Below are positions 1-8,446 of a DNA stretch of 61,349 bases, one piece after another; the stretch's first letter is position 1, and each line of letters begins with the position of its first letter. Under the pieces are notes generated by a model. The model did not search any database. It was not told where the DNA came from and worked only from the letters and a program-made list of their open reading frames with translations. The translations under genes were made by a program, and so were the position numbers. The DNA comes from Bacillus sp. ISL-7. Lineage in GTDB: Bacteria; Bacillota; Bacilli; Bacillales_B; DSM-18226. The stretch spans positions 1-61,349 of the forward strand of contig NZ_JAGGQW010000025.1 in the NCBI RefSeq assembly GCF_018613065.1, given 5' to 3'.

Positions 1-10
1 GAAATAAAAA

Positions 11-46
11 GCAGTTGAAGAGTTGATAAAATCAACCTACAACTGC
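11..46. terminator. hairpin at left edge
   Basis: GCAGTTG (11-17) pairs with CAACTGC (40-46), and GTTGAT (22-27) with ATCAAC (31-36). An A-run lies on the left side, so on the minus strand the stem is followed by T residues. It could terminate a minus-strand transcript or be debris around the neighbouring IS end. Confidence 0.4.
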
Positions 47-56
47 TATAAAACAA

Positions 57-445
57 GGGACTTTTTCAGTGCCCTCGCTGAAGCGCCTGCGGGGTCTCCC
101 CTGCCCTGTACTCCCGCAGGAGTCTTCGTGCCTTCCGCGCTAATCAACAGAGCTGTATAATCAATAATACACTGCTCTTAACACAACCAAACAATAAAAA
201 ATTAAGTAGTGAAATCTATGTTTAAACCAAGAGTATCTACCCAAAGTGAATATGAATTTGTTTCTATTGATGAATTGGTTCCTGACAATCACCTTCTTCG
301 TTTTATCGATAAATATATTGATCTTTCATTCCTCTTGAAAAGGTACGTCCTTATTATAGTGATGATAACGGACGCCCTTCCGATCTCACTATTCTATTTA
401 AAATGATGTTTATTGATTATATTTATGGCATCCGATCCGAGTGAG
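57..445 (+). mobile_element. truncated IS1182-family element
   Basis: The stretch begins with a GGGACTTTTTCAGTGCCCTC end typical of IS1182-like elements in Bacillus. A GC-rich leader follows, then a transposase start at 218. Homology stops near 445, so only the left end of the element remains. No right end is visible. Confidence 0.6.
218..441 (+). pseudogene. IS1182-family transposase N-terminus, frameshifted
   Basis: The first residues (MFKPRVSTQSEYEFVSIDE) and the following DNHLLRFIDKYID are the conserved N-terminus of IS1182-family transposases. The frame breaks near 340; the next frame then reads VRPYYSDDNGRPS and FIDYIYGIRSE, which continues the same protein. Nothing recognisable follows YGIRSE, so about 75 of roughly 450 residues remain and there is no catalytic core. 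It is inactive. Confidence 0.7.
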
Positions 446-581
446 CCTAAAGTTGCCACAACGGGCAATCATTTCGGTGATATGTATCACGTTTTATACA
501 AAACTTTCCAGTAACCAATATTTCCAAAGATACATACCGTATATTGCCTTGTGTTTTAAATATGGAAGGAGCAGAGTACGA

Positions 582-971
582 ATGTATTTTTACTCATATC
601 ACTATCCAATCTATCCTCCATTGCCTGTTTACCCGCCTCAATTGATGGTGCATACATTCCCAAGGAGTTATCCGCCAGTAGATGTTAAAATATTTGAGGA
701 GTCAGTCAAATCATTTCGGCAATTAATGGCTCAAGGAAGTATTTTGCTAGATCGCTTAGGGGATTTAGGTTTCGCTCGAAAAATGATGAGTGCTGCCCAG
801 CAAGGAAAAAAAGCGGATGTTGATCATTTAATCAGTACCGTCGGATTAAAAGTCCCTGTGATAACTACATTTACGCCAAGTGGCGTCATCTTCGAACTCA
901 CCACACAACCAAACCAAAATAATCCTGTCAGCTGCTGCACTTTAAAGGTATCCATGAAATGGGGAATTTAA
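582..971 (+). CDS. small uncharacterised Bacillaceae protein
   Basis: This 129-residue protein starts at ATG 582, ten bases after GGAAGGAG (564-571). The open frame extends upstream to 441, but that part has no ribosome site and lies in IS debris. The N-terminus is rich in Tyr and Pro (MYFYSYHYPIYPP). A helical middle follows (residues about 30-85), then a beta-rich tail with FTPSGVIFEL, two adjacent Cys (CCTL) and a terminal KWG. There is no signal peptide or membrane segment. I recognise the shape as a recurring hypothetical family of Bacillus but assign no function. A strong hairpin lies just downstream. Confidence 0.6.
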   Translation: MYFYSYHYPIYPPLPVYPPQLMVHTFPRSYPPVDVKIFEESVKSFRQLMAQGSILLDRLGDLGFARKMMSAAQQGKKADVDHLISTVGLKVPVITTFTPSGVIFELTTQPNQNNPVSCCTLKVSMKWGI

Positions 972-1027
972 TTGTTGGAAAGAGACCTATACATTCCACC
1001 TGGAAAAAACTAATCTCCCCAAAAAAA

Positions 1028-1056
1028 GTGGTATCCCAAACAAATGGGGATACCAC
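1028..1056. terminator. bidirectional hairpin terminator
   Basis: GTGGTATCCC (1028-1037) pairs perfectly with GGGATACCAC (1047-1056). A seven-base A-run precedes it and a pyrimidine-rich tail follows, so it could serve both strands. It ends the small gene at 582-971. Confidence 0.65.
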
Positions 1057-1073
1057 TACTCTTTTCACTTCTA

Positions 1074-1171
1074 GCTAAAAGATATTTATCCATCTGGTCA
1101 GCAGGAATTGGCTGGCTAAAGAAATATCCCTGACCAATTTTACATTCATTTTCCTTTAAAAGTTTTTCGGA
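1074..1171 (-). pseudogene. EAL-domain (c-di-GMP phosphodiesterase) C-terminal relic
   Basis: The minus strand encodes EKLLKENECKIGQGYFF followed by SQPIPADQMDKYLLA. This is the usual end of EAL domains (xxxQGYxFSxPxPxxxxxxYL). Upstream sequence decays and no catalytic part (EALLR, DDFG) exists in the window. It is a leftover of a lost signalling gene. Confidence 0.5.
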
Positions 1172-1261
1172 CGAAGAATTTTATGTTCATCACCTCACTC
1201 AGTACTTTCAAATCACCAGTTTACAATAAAATTTTTTATTCTTATTTCTTAATTCATTAAT

Positions 1262-1658
1262 TTAGAAGGGCATTAGTAGACTTGTAGCAGTTTCGATATC
1301 TATCTTAATCTGGGCTTGAAGTTCTTGAATATTATTGAACTTTTTTTCATTTCTAATTTTAAAAAGGGCCTCCACTTGAACAAATGCCCCATATATTATT
1401 TGATCAAAATCAATTATATAAACTTCGATGCTTTTCCCATAAACTTTATGAAATGTTGGTTTTACCCCGATATTCATAACACCGTAATAGTCGCAATCGT
1501 TTAAATTTTATTTGAACGCCATATACCCCGGTTTCTAACGATGGGGCTGAAAAATCAATGTTTGCAGTCGGAAACCCTATTTTCCTTCCTCTACCCTCGC
1601 CATGGACTACCTTTCCTTCTAGATGAAACTTTGTTTCAACTAGTAATTCCGTGCTCAT
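1262..1658 (-). pseudogene. stand-alone riboflavin kinase, frameshifted
   Basis: The N-terminal half has the flavokinase signature GKVVHGEGRGRKIGFPTANI. The C-terminal half, in another frame, has MNIGVKPTF, a VYIIDFD stretch and a KIRNEKKF stretch. Together they make one RibF-C/RibR-like domain of about 130 residues, without the FAD synthetase part. The break is near 1500: the frame through CDYYGV would join the halves. The start ATG at 1658 follows a GGGGTG site. It is the last gene of the row, 41 bases behind the 2-hydroxyacid dehydrogenase, so it probably supplied FMN to the flavin enzymes upstream. RibR next to luciferase-like monooxygenases in the B. subtilis ytm operon is a precedent. 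A single-indel sequencing error cannot be excluded. Confidence 0.7.
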
Positions 1659-1699
1659 ATTGTAACACCCCATTTCTTAGGAGTATGGACTTATAAAAC

Positions 1700-2662
1700 T
1701 TAGTTTATCTTTCTAATAGGCTGCCCCAACAGAAATGCTTGGATGTTTTCTAATGCTTGTTGATAGAATGTCTGATAGTTTCTTTGTGAGACATACCCAA
1801 GATGCGGTGTAGCCAGTACATTAGGGAGTGAGCGGAATGCATCTTCCCGTGATAAAGGCTCCTTCTCAAATACGTCGATGGCAGCACCTGCTATCCAACC
1901 GTTCTTTAAAGCTTCTATAAGTGCATTTTGGTCCACAATTGCAGCACGCGATGTATTAATTAAATACGAAGATAACTTCATCCTTTTAAACTCTTCTCTG
2001 CCTAGTAAGTGTTTAGTTCGGTCACTAAGTACAAGATGAATCGAAACAAAGTCACTTGTTTCTAACAGCTCCTCTTTCGAAGCAGCTAAACGTATGCCTA
2101 TCTCATCAGTCCTTTCTTGGTTTAGATTCTTGCTCCATGCAGCCACTTCCATCCCGAAAGCCTGTCCAATACGTGCTACACGGCTGCCAATCTTACCTAG
2201 CCCCAATAGACCTAACTGTTTTCCATATAGATCTATACCGACTGAGCTTTGCCAAGGCCCATTAGCTTGAATGGCATTATGTTCGGGTACAATATTCCTT
2301 GCAAGGCCCAGTAGTAAAGCCCATGTAAGCTCGGTTGGGGGCTCTGGAAAACTTTCAGTTCCGTAAACGGCCACACCTTGCGACGAAGCCGCAGTAAGAT
2401 CAATAGATGAGTTTCTCATACCCGTTGTAATAAGTAGTTTTAAACGCGGTAATCGCGATAGAACAGAAGCACCAAATGCAGTTCGTTCACGCATAATTAC
2501 AAGGATTTCGTAATCTTTGATAACATTGACAAGTTCATCCTCATTGTCATAATGCTTACTATATGTATGAACTTCTACTCTTTCTGAGATAGATGACCAA
2601 TCTGCAATGGTAGCAGCAACATTTTGATAGTCATCAAGTATTGCACAACGAAATCTTCCCAT
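1700..2662 (-). CDS. D-2-hydroxyacid dehydrogenase family protein
   Basis: This 320-residue protein would reduce a 2-oxo acid to a 2-hydroxy acid, or the reverse, with NAD(P)H in the cytoplasm. The nucleotide-binding motif GLGKIGSRVARIGQAFGM lies near residue 150. The catalytic Arg (INTSRAAIVD, near 238), Glu (DVFEKEP, near 266) and His (TPHLGYVS, near 286) are all present, and the length is normal. It follows the YciI gene after a 220-base gap with a hairpin, so it may have its own promoter. The riboflavin kinase relic sits 41 bases downstream. The substrate is unknown; in this context it may act on a ring-opening product. Confidence 0.85.
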   Translation of the reverse strand: MGRFRCAILDDYQNVAATIADWSSISERVEVHTYSKHYDNEDELVNVIKDYEILVIMRERTAFGASVLSRLPRLKLLITTGMRNSSIDLTAASSQGVAVYGTESFPEPPTELTWALLLGLARNIVPEHNAIQANGPWQSSVGIDLYGKQLGLLGLGKIGSRVARIGQAFGMEVAAWSKNLNQERTDEIGIRLAASKEELLETSDFVSIHLVLSDRTKHLLGREEFKRMKLSSYLINTSRAAIVDQNALIEALKNGWIAGAAIDVFEKEPLSREDAFRSLPNVLATPHLGYVSQRNYQTFYQQALENIQAFLLGQPIRKIN

Positions 2663-2733
2663 TAATCACACCAATTCCTTATTATATTAATAGTAGTATC
2701 TCTTATAAATAACTTTCCAACCAGTACCGACAT

Positions 2734-2765
2734 AAATAAAGAGACCGTTTCCAGTCCCTTTATTT
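2734..2765 (-). terminator. hairpin after the YciI gene
   Basis: AAATAAAGAGAC (2734-2745) pairs with GTCCCTTTATTT (2754-2765) with one mismatch. The outer stem is A/T-only, which can act as its own U-tract. It lies between the YciI and hydroxyacid dehydrogenase genes and could divide the operon. Confidence 0.5.
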
Positions 2766-2883
2766 AAAAGCCTTCCTCTAGTTATGCTTGTATGAAAAAA
2801 AATCGCCTACCATTTTAACTCGTAAGGAAAAGATTACATTCCATACATATAACTAATTTTTAGGAGGACATCCACGAGTATCA

Positions 2884-3141
2884 TTACACAACCTTCCATT
2901 CCTTAAGTTCTAGGCGTCGTGATTTACAGATGACATGTGGATCATTTACCGCAAATGAGAGTGCTTCTCTATAGGATTCTGCAATATATACCACTAGACC
3001 GCCAGAATCATCTGAAAAAGGCCCTCTTGCAAAAATTTTTCCTTCTTGATCCAGTTTGTCTAAATACTCAATATGACGTGGACGTACTTTCATATTTTTT
3101 TCTTTGTCCAACATATGCAAAATCGCAGCATAGTAAGGCAT
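2884..3141 (-). CDS. YciI-like protein
   Basis: This 85-residue protein has the YciI fold pattern: YYAAILHMLD at the start, then RPRHIEYLDKL, GKIFARGPFSDD and a closing FAVNDPHV. The conserved His of RPxH and the Asp of GPFSDD are the residues proposed to be catalytic in the family, which is related to muconolactone isomerases and some dehalogenases. It starts 14 bases after the aldehyde dehydrogenase stop, so it is co-transcribed. A role in isomerising or hydrolysing a ring-opened intermediate is plausible but unproven. Confidence 0.8.
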   Translation of the reverse strand: MPYYAAILHMLDKEKNMKVRPRHIEYLDKLDQEGKIFARGPFSDDSGGLVVYIAESYREALSFAVNDPHVICKSRRLELKEWKVV

Positions 3142-3154
3142 GCTTTTCTACTCC

Positions 3155-4609
3155 CTAATTACGATTCCAAATAACCAACTTCATTTCAGTCATTTCTTCA
3201 ACCGCATATTTTAACCCTTCTCGACCGGTGCCACTTTCTTTTACACCGCCATAAGGCATATGATCTACACGGAACGTTGGTATATCGTTAATCAAAACAC
3301 CGCCAACGTGTAGCTCTTCTGCTGCATTCAACGCTGTATGGACATCATTTGTATAGATTCCTGCCTGTAGACCATAATTAGAGTCATTTACTAATGTAAT
3401 GGCCTCATCAACAGACTTAACTTTATTAATTAACACAATTGGTGCAAACACTTCCTGACAAGAAACCTTTAATTCGCGATCAGCATTTAGAATCACAGTC
3501 GGGTGGACAATATTGCCTTCAGCAACTCCTCCCGTCGCAATCGTTGCTCCTGCTTGTTTTGCCTCATCAATCCAAAGAAGTGTTCTCTTCACATCATTAG
3601 GTGAAATCAATGCTGAAACATCTGTTTCAGGATTAAGTGGGTCACCGAGTGTTAATTTCTTCGTTGCTTCAACAAATCTTTCAACAAACGAATCGTAAAC
3701 ATCTTCGTGTGCATAGATCCTTTGCAGTGAGATACATACTTGCCCTTGATTGGAAAAGGCCCCTGTTACACATCGAGAAATAATCTTATCAATATCTACA
3801 TTTCTATCGATAATGACAGCTGCATTTGATCCAAGTTCCAATGTGACACGTTTTAAGCCAGCCTTATTGCGAATTCCAATACCAACACTTGGGCTGCCCG
3901 TAAACGTAATCATACTTACTCTTGGATCAGTTACCAGTTTATCTCCCACAACTCTTCCAGCACCAGTTACCACATTTAATGCCCCTTTTGGCAAACCGGC
4001 TTCTTCCAATAACTCCGCAATGAAAAAGGAAGAAAGTGGGGTTTGACTTGCTGGCTTTAATACAATTGTATTCCCTGCTGCAATGGCAGGGCCCACTTTA
4101 TGAGCAACAAGATTCATTGGGAAATTAAAAGGGGTAATGGCCCCAATAATCCCAATCGGTTCACGCACCGTATAGCCAAGGCGATTGACACCGCCCTGCG
4201 CAGCGTCTAACGGAATCGTCTCTCCATGAATTCGCTTCGCTTCTTCGGCCGCAAATTTATAGGTTTCAACGGTACGATCTACTTCCCCCTTTGCCGCTGT
4301 AAAAGGCTTTGCAGCTTCAAGTGCAATGATTTTAGCTGCTTCATCACTACGTTCTTCAAGCTTCCTCGCTAATGCTTCCAAAATATTCGCACGCTCGAAA
4401 GCCGGCATTTTTGCCATCACTTTTTTCGCCTGTTCAGCAGCATTAATAGCCTGTTCAACATCCTCCGCCGTTGCCATCGGTATTTCAGCAATCACTTCTT
4501 CTGTATAAGGAGAGCGTAATTCACTATATTCTTTTGCTTCTATCCATTCCCCATGGATAAATAGCTTCTTCTTTGTACTTTCACTTGTTACGTTCATCTT
4601 TTCTGCCAA
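3155..4609 (-). CDS. aldehyde dehydrogenase (GapN/lactaldehyde-type)
   Basis: The protein has 484 residues from a TTG at 4609, which directly follows AGAAGGGAAGG. An in-frame ATG at 4597 is a reasonable alternative. It oxidises an aldehyde to a carboxylate with NAD(P)+. The active-site Cys is in QGQVC (Cys292), the general-base Glu in LELGSNAA, and the oxyanion Asn in TPFNFP. The LELGSNAA and PFNFPMNL forms resemble the lactaldehyde, phosphonoformaldehyde and GapN group rather than betaine aldehyde dehydrogenases. It is the second aldehyde dehydrogenase of the operon, so two aldehyde steps, or two branches, are expected. Confidence 0.85.
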   Translation of the reverse strand: MAEKMNVTSESTKKKLFIHGEWIEAKEYSELRSPYTEEVIAEIPMATAEDVEQAINAAEQAKKVMAKMPAFERANILEALARKLEERSDEAAKIIALEAAKPFTAAKGEVDRTVETYKFAAEEAKRIHGETIPLDAAQGGVNRLGYTVREPIGIIGAITPFNFPMNLVAHKVGPAIAAGNTIVLKPASQTPLSSFFIAELLEEAGLPKGALNVVTGAGRVVGDKLVTDPRVSMITFTGSPSVGIGIRNKAGLKRVTLELGSNAAVIIDRNVDIDKIISRCVTGAFSNQGQVCISLQRIYAHEDVYDSFVERFVEATKKLTLGDPLNPETDVSALISPNDVKRTLLWIDEAKQAGATIATGGVAEGNIVHPTVILNADRELKVSCQEVFAPIVLINKVKSVDEAITLVNDSNYGLQAGIYTNDVHTALNAAEELHVGGVLINDIPTFRVDHMPYGGVKESGTGREGLKYAVEEMTEMKLVIWNRN

Positions 4610-4649
4610 CCTTCCCTTCTAAAAAACTAGAATTCGTTAAGAGAATATT

Positions 4650-4913
4650 TCATTGTACATTAGAAAAATAGTATTCTTCTAATTTAACAGTTAAACCCCC
4701 ATGGCCAAATTTACAGCCGCGATTATCCGTTATATATTTCTCTTTGATATATTCAAGAAATGATAAGATAGTTTGGCGTCTTTTGATAATTTGATGAAGT
4801 CCTTGGTTATAAAACCAGGCATCGATTGTATTGTATACACCTCTATTAATTCCATATTTCTCGTTACAAATATTTATAAAGGAAAGATCGGGTATGTTTA
4901 CAGTCTCTTCCAT
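4650..4913 (-). CDS. hypothetical 87-residue protein
   Basis: It starts at ATG 4913 behind a GGGGGATATGG stretch and sits between the FMN reductase and the second aldehyde dehydrogenase, co-directional with both. It is rich in Asn, Ile, Tyr and Lys, and has no signal peptide, membrane segment or recognised motif. A helix (IIKRRQTILSFLEYIKEKY) is followed by a Gly/His-rich turn (RGCKFGHGGL). It is more AT-rich than its neighbours. It may be an operon-specific small protein or a fragment; I do not recognise it. Confidence 0.45.
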   Translation of the reverse strand: MEETVNIPDLSFINICNEKYGINRGVYNTIDAWFYNQGLHQIIKRRQTILSFLEYIKEKYITDNRGCKFGHGGLTVKLEEYYFSNVQ

Positions 4914-4963
4914 TGATATCCATATCCCCCTTATAACTTCTTCCAGTCATTTAAGGATGTTTC

Positions 4964-5524
4964 TTATTTCGTTACATACTCTTTTTCCGTTGTATTTAAA
5001 GCTTTTTGCATGATAACCACCTCTTCGCTGAGTGATGTAATACGGCGTAATACATCCTCATCAATAATTTCATTCTTCGTATTGAAATGGTCATTATGTG
5101 CATATACAAATCCTGGTGCAACATAAGCACGTAAATAACCCGCAATTGGTTTCAATTGATTTTCAATCACTAAATAATGTTGATAGGTTCCGCCAGTAGC
5201 CACGAACCCCATAACTTTATGACGGAAATCTTGTGGAGGGACTAAATCAAACAGATTCTTAAGAGCTCCAGTAATAGATCCTTGGAAAATTGGAGTTCCA
5301 ATAACGTAAAAATCAGCTTCTTTTACCATATCCATGACTTTTTTGGTATCACCTGTATAGGTAGAAGGGTCACGGCCATCACAAAATTGAACATCAAACT
5401 GCTTTAAATCAAGTAATTCTACTTCAACCTCGGGATGGTGTTTCTTAACTTCCCCTAATACTTTTTCTACAATAATTTTTGTTTTTGATCCTGTAATAGT
5501 ACCAGATATACCCAGTAGTTTCAT
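4964..5524 (-). CDS. NADPH-dependent FMN reductase
   Basis: This 186-residue flavodoxin-like protein starts at ATG 5524. The open frame extends to a TTG at 5539, but that would place the start inside the ribosome site GGAGGG. Motifs are LLGISGTITGSKTK at the N-terminus (phosphate loop) and a YVIGTPIFQGSITGALKNL segment (FMN contact and dimer helix). The family reduces FMN with NADPH. In this operon it most likely feeds reduced FMN to the luciferase-like monooxygenase, as RutF does for RutA or PyrE for PyrA. Spacing to the upstream dehydrogenase is 39 bases. Confidence 0.85.
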   Translation of the reverse strand: MKLLGISGTITGSKTKIIVEKVLGEVKKHHPEVEVELLDLKQFDVQFCDGRDPSTYTGDTKKVMDMVKEADFYVIGTPIFQGSITGALKNLFDLVPPQDFRHKVMGFVATGGTYQHYLVIENQLKPIAGYLRAYVAPGFVYAHNDHFNTKNEIIDEDVLRRITSLSEEVVIMQKALNTTEKEYVTK

Positions 5525-5563
5525 TTCCAATCCCTCCAAAGAAATTTTAAATAAACTGATTTT

Positions 5564-7048
5564 TTATCTCATAATAAACGGATCAGGAATCGGTTCAGTG
5601 GATGTATTAATCCAGACAGTTTTTTCCTGCATATATTCTTGAATCGCATCAAATCCGCCTTCTCTACCGTAACCACTTAGCCCGGATCCTCCGATCGCTG
5701 CAATTGGTGAAATACTGCGATAGGTGTTCACCCAAACAATACCGGCACGAATGGCCTTTGCCACCCGATGAGCCTTTGCAACATCCTTTACCCAAATTCC
5801 AGCAGCAAGACCGTAATCTGTACTATTAGCTAGTTCGATGATTTCATCTTCATTTTCAAAAGGAATTACGCTTAATACAGGTCCGAAGATCTCTTCTCTT
5901 GTAATTCGATGACTGTTATCTCGATGTTCAAAGATCGTTGGTTCGAAATACCAGCCCTTTTCTAAATGATGTGGCCGTTTTCCTCCATAAACAAGTTTGG
6001 CCCCTTCTTCTAATCCAATAGATACATAGTTTTCCACGCGTTCCAATTGCGCTTTTGTCGCTAATGGCCCCATTTCTGTTTTATCTTGAAACGGATCGCC
6101 TATTTTGATTTTGGACACGCGATCAACTAGTCTTTCCATTACTTGATCGTAAATGTCCTTATGCAAAAAGGATCTTGAACCAGCCACACAACTTTGACCA
6201 GAGGCGCCGAAAATTCCTGCTATAATGCCCATCGCCGCATTATCTGGATTCGCATCTTCAAACACAATATTTGGAGACTTCCCTCCAAGTTCAAGTGATA
6301 ATTGTGCAAAGTTTTTAGCTGAATTTCGAACAATATGACGAGCCGATTCTGCACCGCCCGTAAAGGCAATACGTCTTACAAGTGGATGAGAAGTAAGAGC
6401 ATCACCGACAGGATTTCCAAAGCCTGTTACCACATTCACGACACCTGGGGGGAATCCAGCCTTTTCCACTAATTTCACTAATTCCAAAAGAGAGGCAGAA
6501 GTCACTTCAGAGGGTTTAATAACGATTGTATTTCCTGCTACAAGAGCAGGTGCTAACTTCAAGGTTGTTAAATAAAGAGGGGAGTTCCAAGGTGTGATGG
6601 CAGCCACTACTCCCAAAGGTTCCTTTGATGTAAAGGCGAACATATCCTTTTTATCAATAGGTAGAGTTTGGCCATGAATTTTGTCGGCAAGTCCCGCATA
6701 ATAATAGAAGAATTCCGGTAAATAGTTGACTTGACCCCGCATTTCACGGATTAACTTTCCGTTATCAAGTGTTTCAACCATCGCAAGTTCTTCGGCGTGT
6801 TCAGCGATTAGATCGCCTAGTTTTCGAACTAATTTGCCTCGTTCTGTGAAAGTCATGAACGTCCATTCTGAATGTAAAAAAGCTTTGTGAGCAGCTTGAA
6901 CAGCTCGGTCAACGTCATCAGCATCCCCTTTTGCAACAAGACACCATGCTTCCTCAGTAGCGGGATTATAGCTCTCGAAATATTCACCGCTTGAAGACTC
7001 TGTCCATTCCCCATTAATGTACATTTGGTATTTCTTTAACTCTGTCAT
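5564..7048 (-). CDS. aldehyde dehydrogenase (betaine-aldehyde-type)
   Basis: A 494-residue class-I/II type aldehyde dehydrogenase. It shows TPWNSPLYL (oxyanion Asn), IAFTGGAES (cofactor loop), LELGGKSPN (general-base Glu) and GQSCVAGSR (nucleophile Cys287). The length is normal and the ribosome site GGAGGGG precedes the ATG. It would oxidise an aldehyde from ring or side-chain cleavage to an acid with NAD(P)+. The alpha/beta hydrolase gene ends 13 bases upstream. It differs clearly from the other dehydrogenase at 3155-4609, so the two are not a recent duplication. Confidence 0.88.
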   Translation of the reverse strand: MTELKKYQMYINGEWTESSSGEYFESYNPATEEAWCLVAKGDADDVDRAVQAAHKAFLHSEWTFMTFTERGKLVRKLGDLIAEHAEELAMVETLDNGKLIREMRGQVNYLPEFFYYYAGLADKIHGQTLPIDKKDMFAFTSKEPLGVVAAITPWNSPLYLTTLKLAPALVAGNTIVIKPSEVTSASLLELVKLVEKAGFPPGVVNVVTGFGNPVGDALTSHPLVRRIAFTGGAESARHIVRNSAKNFAQLSLELGGKSPNIVFEDANPDNAAMGIIAGIFGASGQSCVAGSRSFLHKDIYDQVMERLVDRVSKIKIGDPFQDKTEMGPLATKAQLERVENYVSIGLEEGAKLVYGGKRPHHLEKGWYFEPTIFEHRDNSHRITREEIFGPVLSVIPFENEDEIIELANSTDYGLAAGIWVKDVAKAHRVAKAIRAGIVWVNTYRSISPIAAIGGSGLSGYGREGGFDAIQEYMQEKTVWINTSTEPIPDPFIMR

Positions 7049-7061
7049 TTTCGCCCCTCCT

Positions 7062-7868
7062 TTACCCCAGTGAAATCGTCTGTTTACCTATAAATAGGCG
7101 AAGCTCTTTATTGATGATATCTGCCCCTTCTACTGGCAGCATGTGTTTCATATCTGGGATAATTTTTATGTCTGACCCTTTAATTTGTTCATGCATCAGT
7201 CTAGCCATCTCTGAATTTGATCCAATATCATTTTCAGCTGTAATAATCAAAGCTGGTGCTTCAATGTTTTGCAATTTTTGCCATAACTCAGCATCAGCCG
7301 TTGCAAATAGAGTGTAGGCAGCTAAATAGGAAGCAGGATTATTAGTTTGAAGTCTCTTTCGAACTTGGTTTACTACATTTTCTTGTGATTGTATGAAAGT
7401 TGGATTAAACCATCGTTTAATGGCTGGTTCAATCGTAGATAATGGCCCATTTTCCCGGACTTCCTCTACCCTTGCTAGAATTCCCTTTCGCTGCTCGTCA
7501 GTTCGATTAGCAACAGCGTTCATGATTGTAAGCGTTTTTAATTTATTTTTATATGTCAGTGCAAATGCTTGTGCGACAATGCCTCCCATTGAAAAGCCAA
7601 CAAGATGGGTTTTTCCAATTTGCAAATAATCCATCAACCCTGAAAGCTGTTCAACATATTGAGAAAGGGAATAAGGACCAGGGGGATGTTCTGATCCCCC
7701 ATGACCTAACATGTCGTATACAATCACTCGAAAAGAGTCTGATAAGCTATCAATCTGCTGATTCCACATAGTGTGGTCTAAGCCCACACCATGAATGAAA
7801 ATCAACGGTTCACCAGATCCTTTTTCTTCGTAAAAAATTTTCCCTTGTTTGTATACGGCAATTGGCAT
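7062..7868 (-). CDS. alpha/beta hydrolase
   Basis: This 268-residue hydrolase has the oxyanion motif HGVGLDHTMW, the nucleophile elbow GFSMGG (Ser93), an acid in ITAEND and a His in MKHMLP. The short cap and the PLIFIHGVG start are like 3-oxoadipate enol-lactonase and RutD-type enzymes. It probably hydrolyses an amide, ester or carbamate product of the monooxygenase. Its start overlaps the AA_synth stop as TAATG at 7868, so the two are translationally coupled. Confidence 0.85.
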   Translation of the reverse strand: MPIAVYKQGKIFYEEKGSGEPLIFIHGVGLDHTMWNQQIDSLSDSFRVIVYDMLGHGGSEHPPGPYSLSQYVEQLSGLMDYLQIGKTHLVGFSMGGIVAQAFALTYKNKLKTLTIMNAVANRTDEQRKGILARVEEVRENGPLSTIEPAIKRWFNPTFIQSQENVVNQVRKRLQTNNPASYLAAYTLFATADAELWQKLQNIEAPALIITAENDIGSNSEMARLMHEQIKGSDIKIIPDMKHMLPVEGADIINKELRLFIGKQTISLG

Positions 7869-8446
7869 TAGATAAGCCCCATTTCAACCATATCTTGATG
7901 GCGGTTTCCTGTTCTAGGATGTGGACGTCCGCCTGTAGATACACCGATGGCTACAACGATTTCATCTGCTCTCGGTGCATCTGGAATCGTTGCTTCAAAG
8001 GTAATAAAATGAGAACGCTGTGAATCATCATTTTTATGAACCATAGGCATCATCACTACTGATCCTGCTCCACCGCGCTTATTTGTAAAAGGTAAGATAC
8101 TTTTTGCCTCTACCGCATTTCTAAATTTATTACCAAATTTTAATGTGTGAATGAAAGCAGATGCATGTTCAATTTCTCCGTCAACCCCGACAACAGCTGC
8201 CTTTCCGAATGCTTCTACATCATCTGCGGAATTGATATGCTTAAATAGCTCGCTCACTAATAGCTCCCCAATTTGAGGTGCGAATTCATCAATTTCTGGT
8301 TTTAAGTTTTCTACAAATCCTCTGCCCGCCCATGGATTTTTAATTACAGCCATGGTCATGATCATTTTGATTGGTTCTTCTACTTTCTTTCCACCTTCGA
8401 TATGTGTTTCTTCAATTGCTGTATAAACTTTACGAACTTCTACCAT
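7868..8446 (-). CDS. amino acid synthesis (AA_synth, DUF1185) family protein
   Basis: A 192-residue protein with the family signature ending GVSTGGRPHPR. It also has KNPWAGRGFVENL, VVGVDGEIEHASAFIHTLKFGN and a GGAGSVVMMPMVHKNDD stretch. Structures of PF06684 show a variant of the chorismate-mutase fold, and a role in amino-acid metabolism was proposed from genome context only. TAATG overlaps link it both to the monooxygenase upstream and to the hydrolase downstream. Such tight coupling suggests that it handles the monooxygenase product directly. Its reaction is unknown. Confidence 0.8.
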   Translation of the reverse strand: MVEVRKVYTAIEETHIEGGKKVEEPIKMIMTMAVIKNPWAGRGFVENLKPEIDEFAPQIGELLVSELFKHINSADDVEAFGKAAVVGVDGEIEHASAFIHTLKFGNKFRNAVEAKSILPFTNKRGGAGSVVMMPMVHKNDDSQRSHFITFEATIPDAPRADEIVVAIGVSTGGRPHPRTGNRHQDMVEMGLI

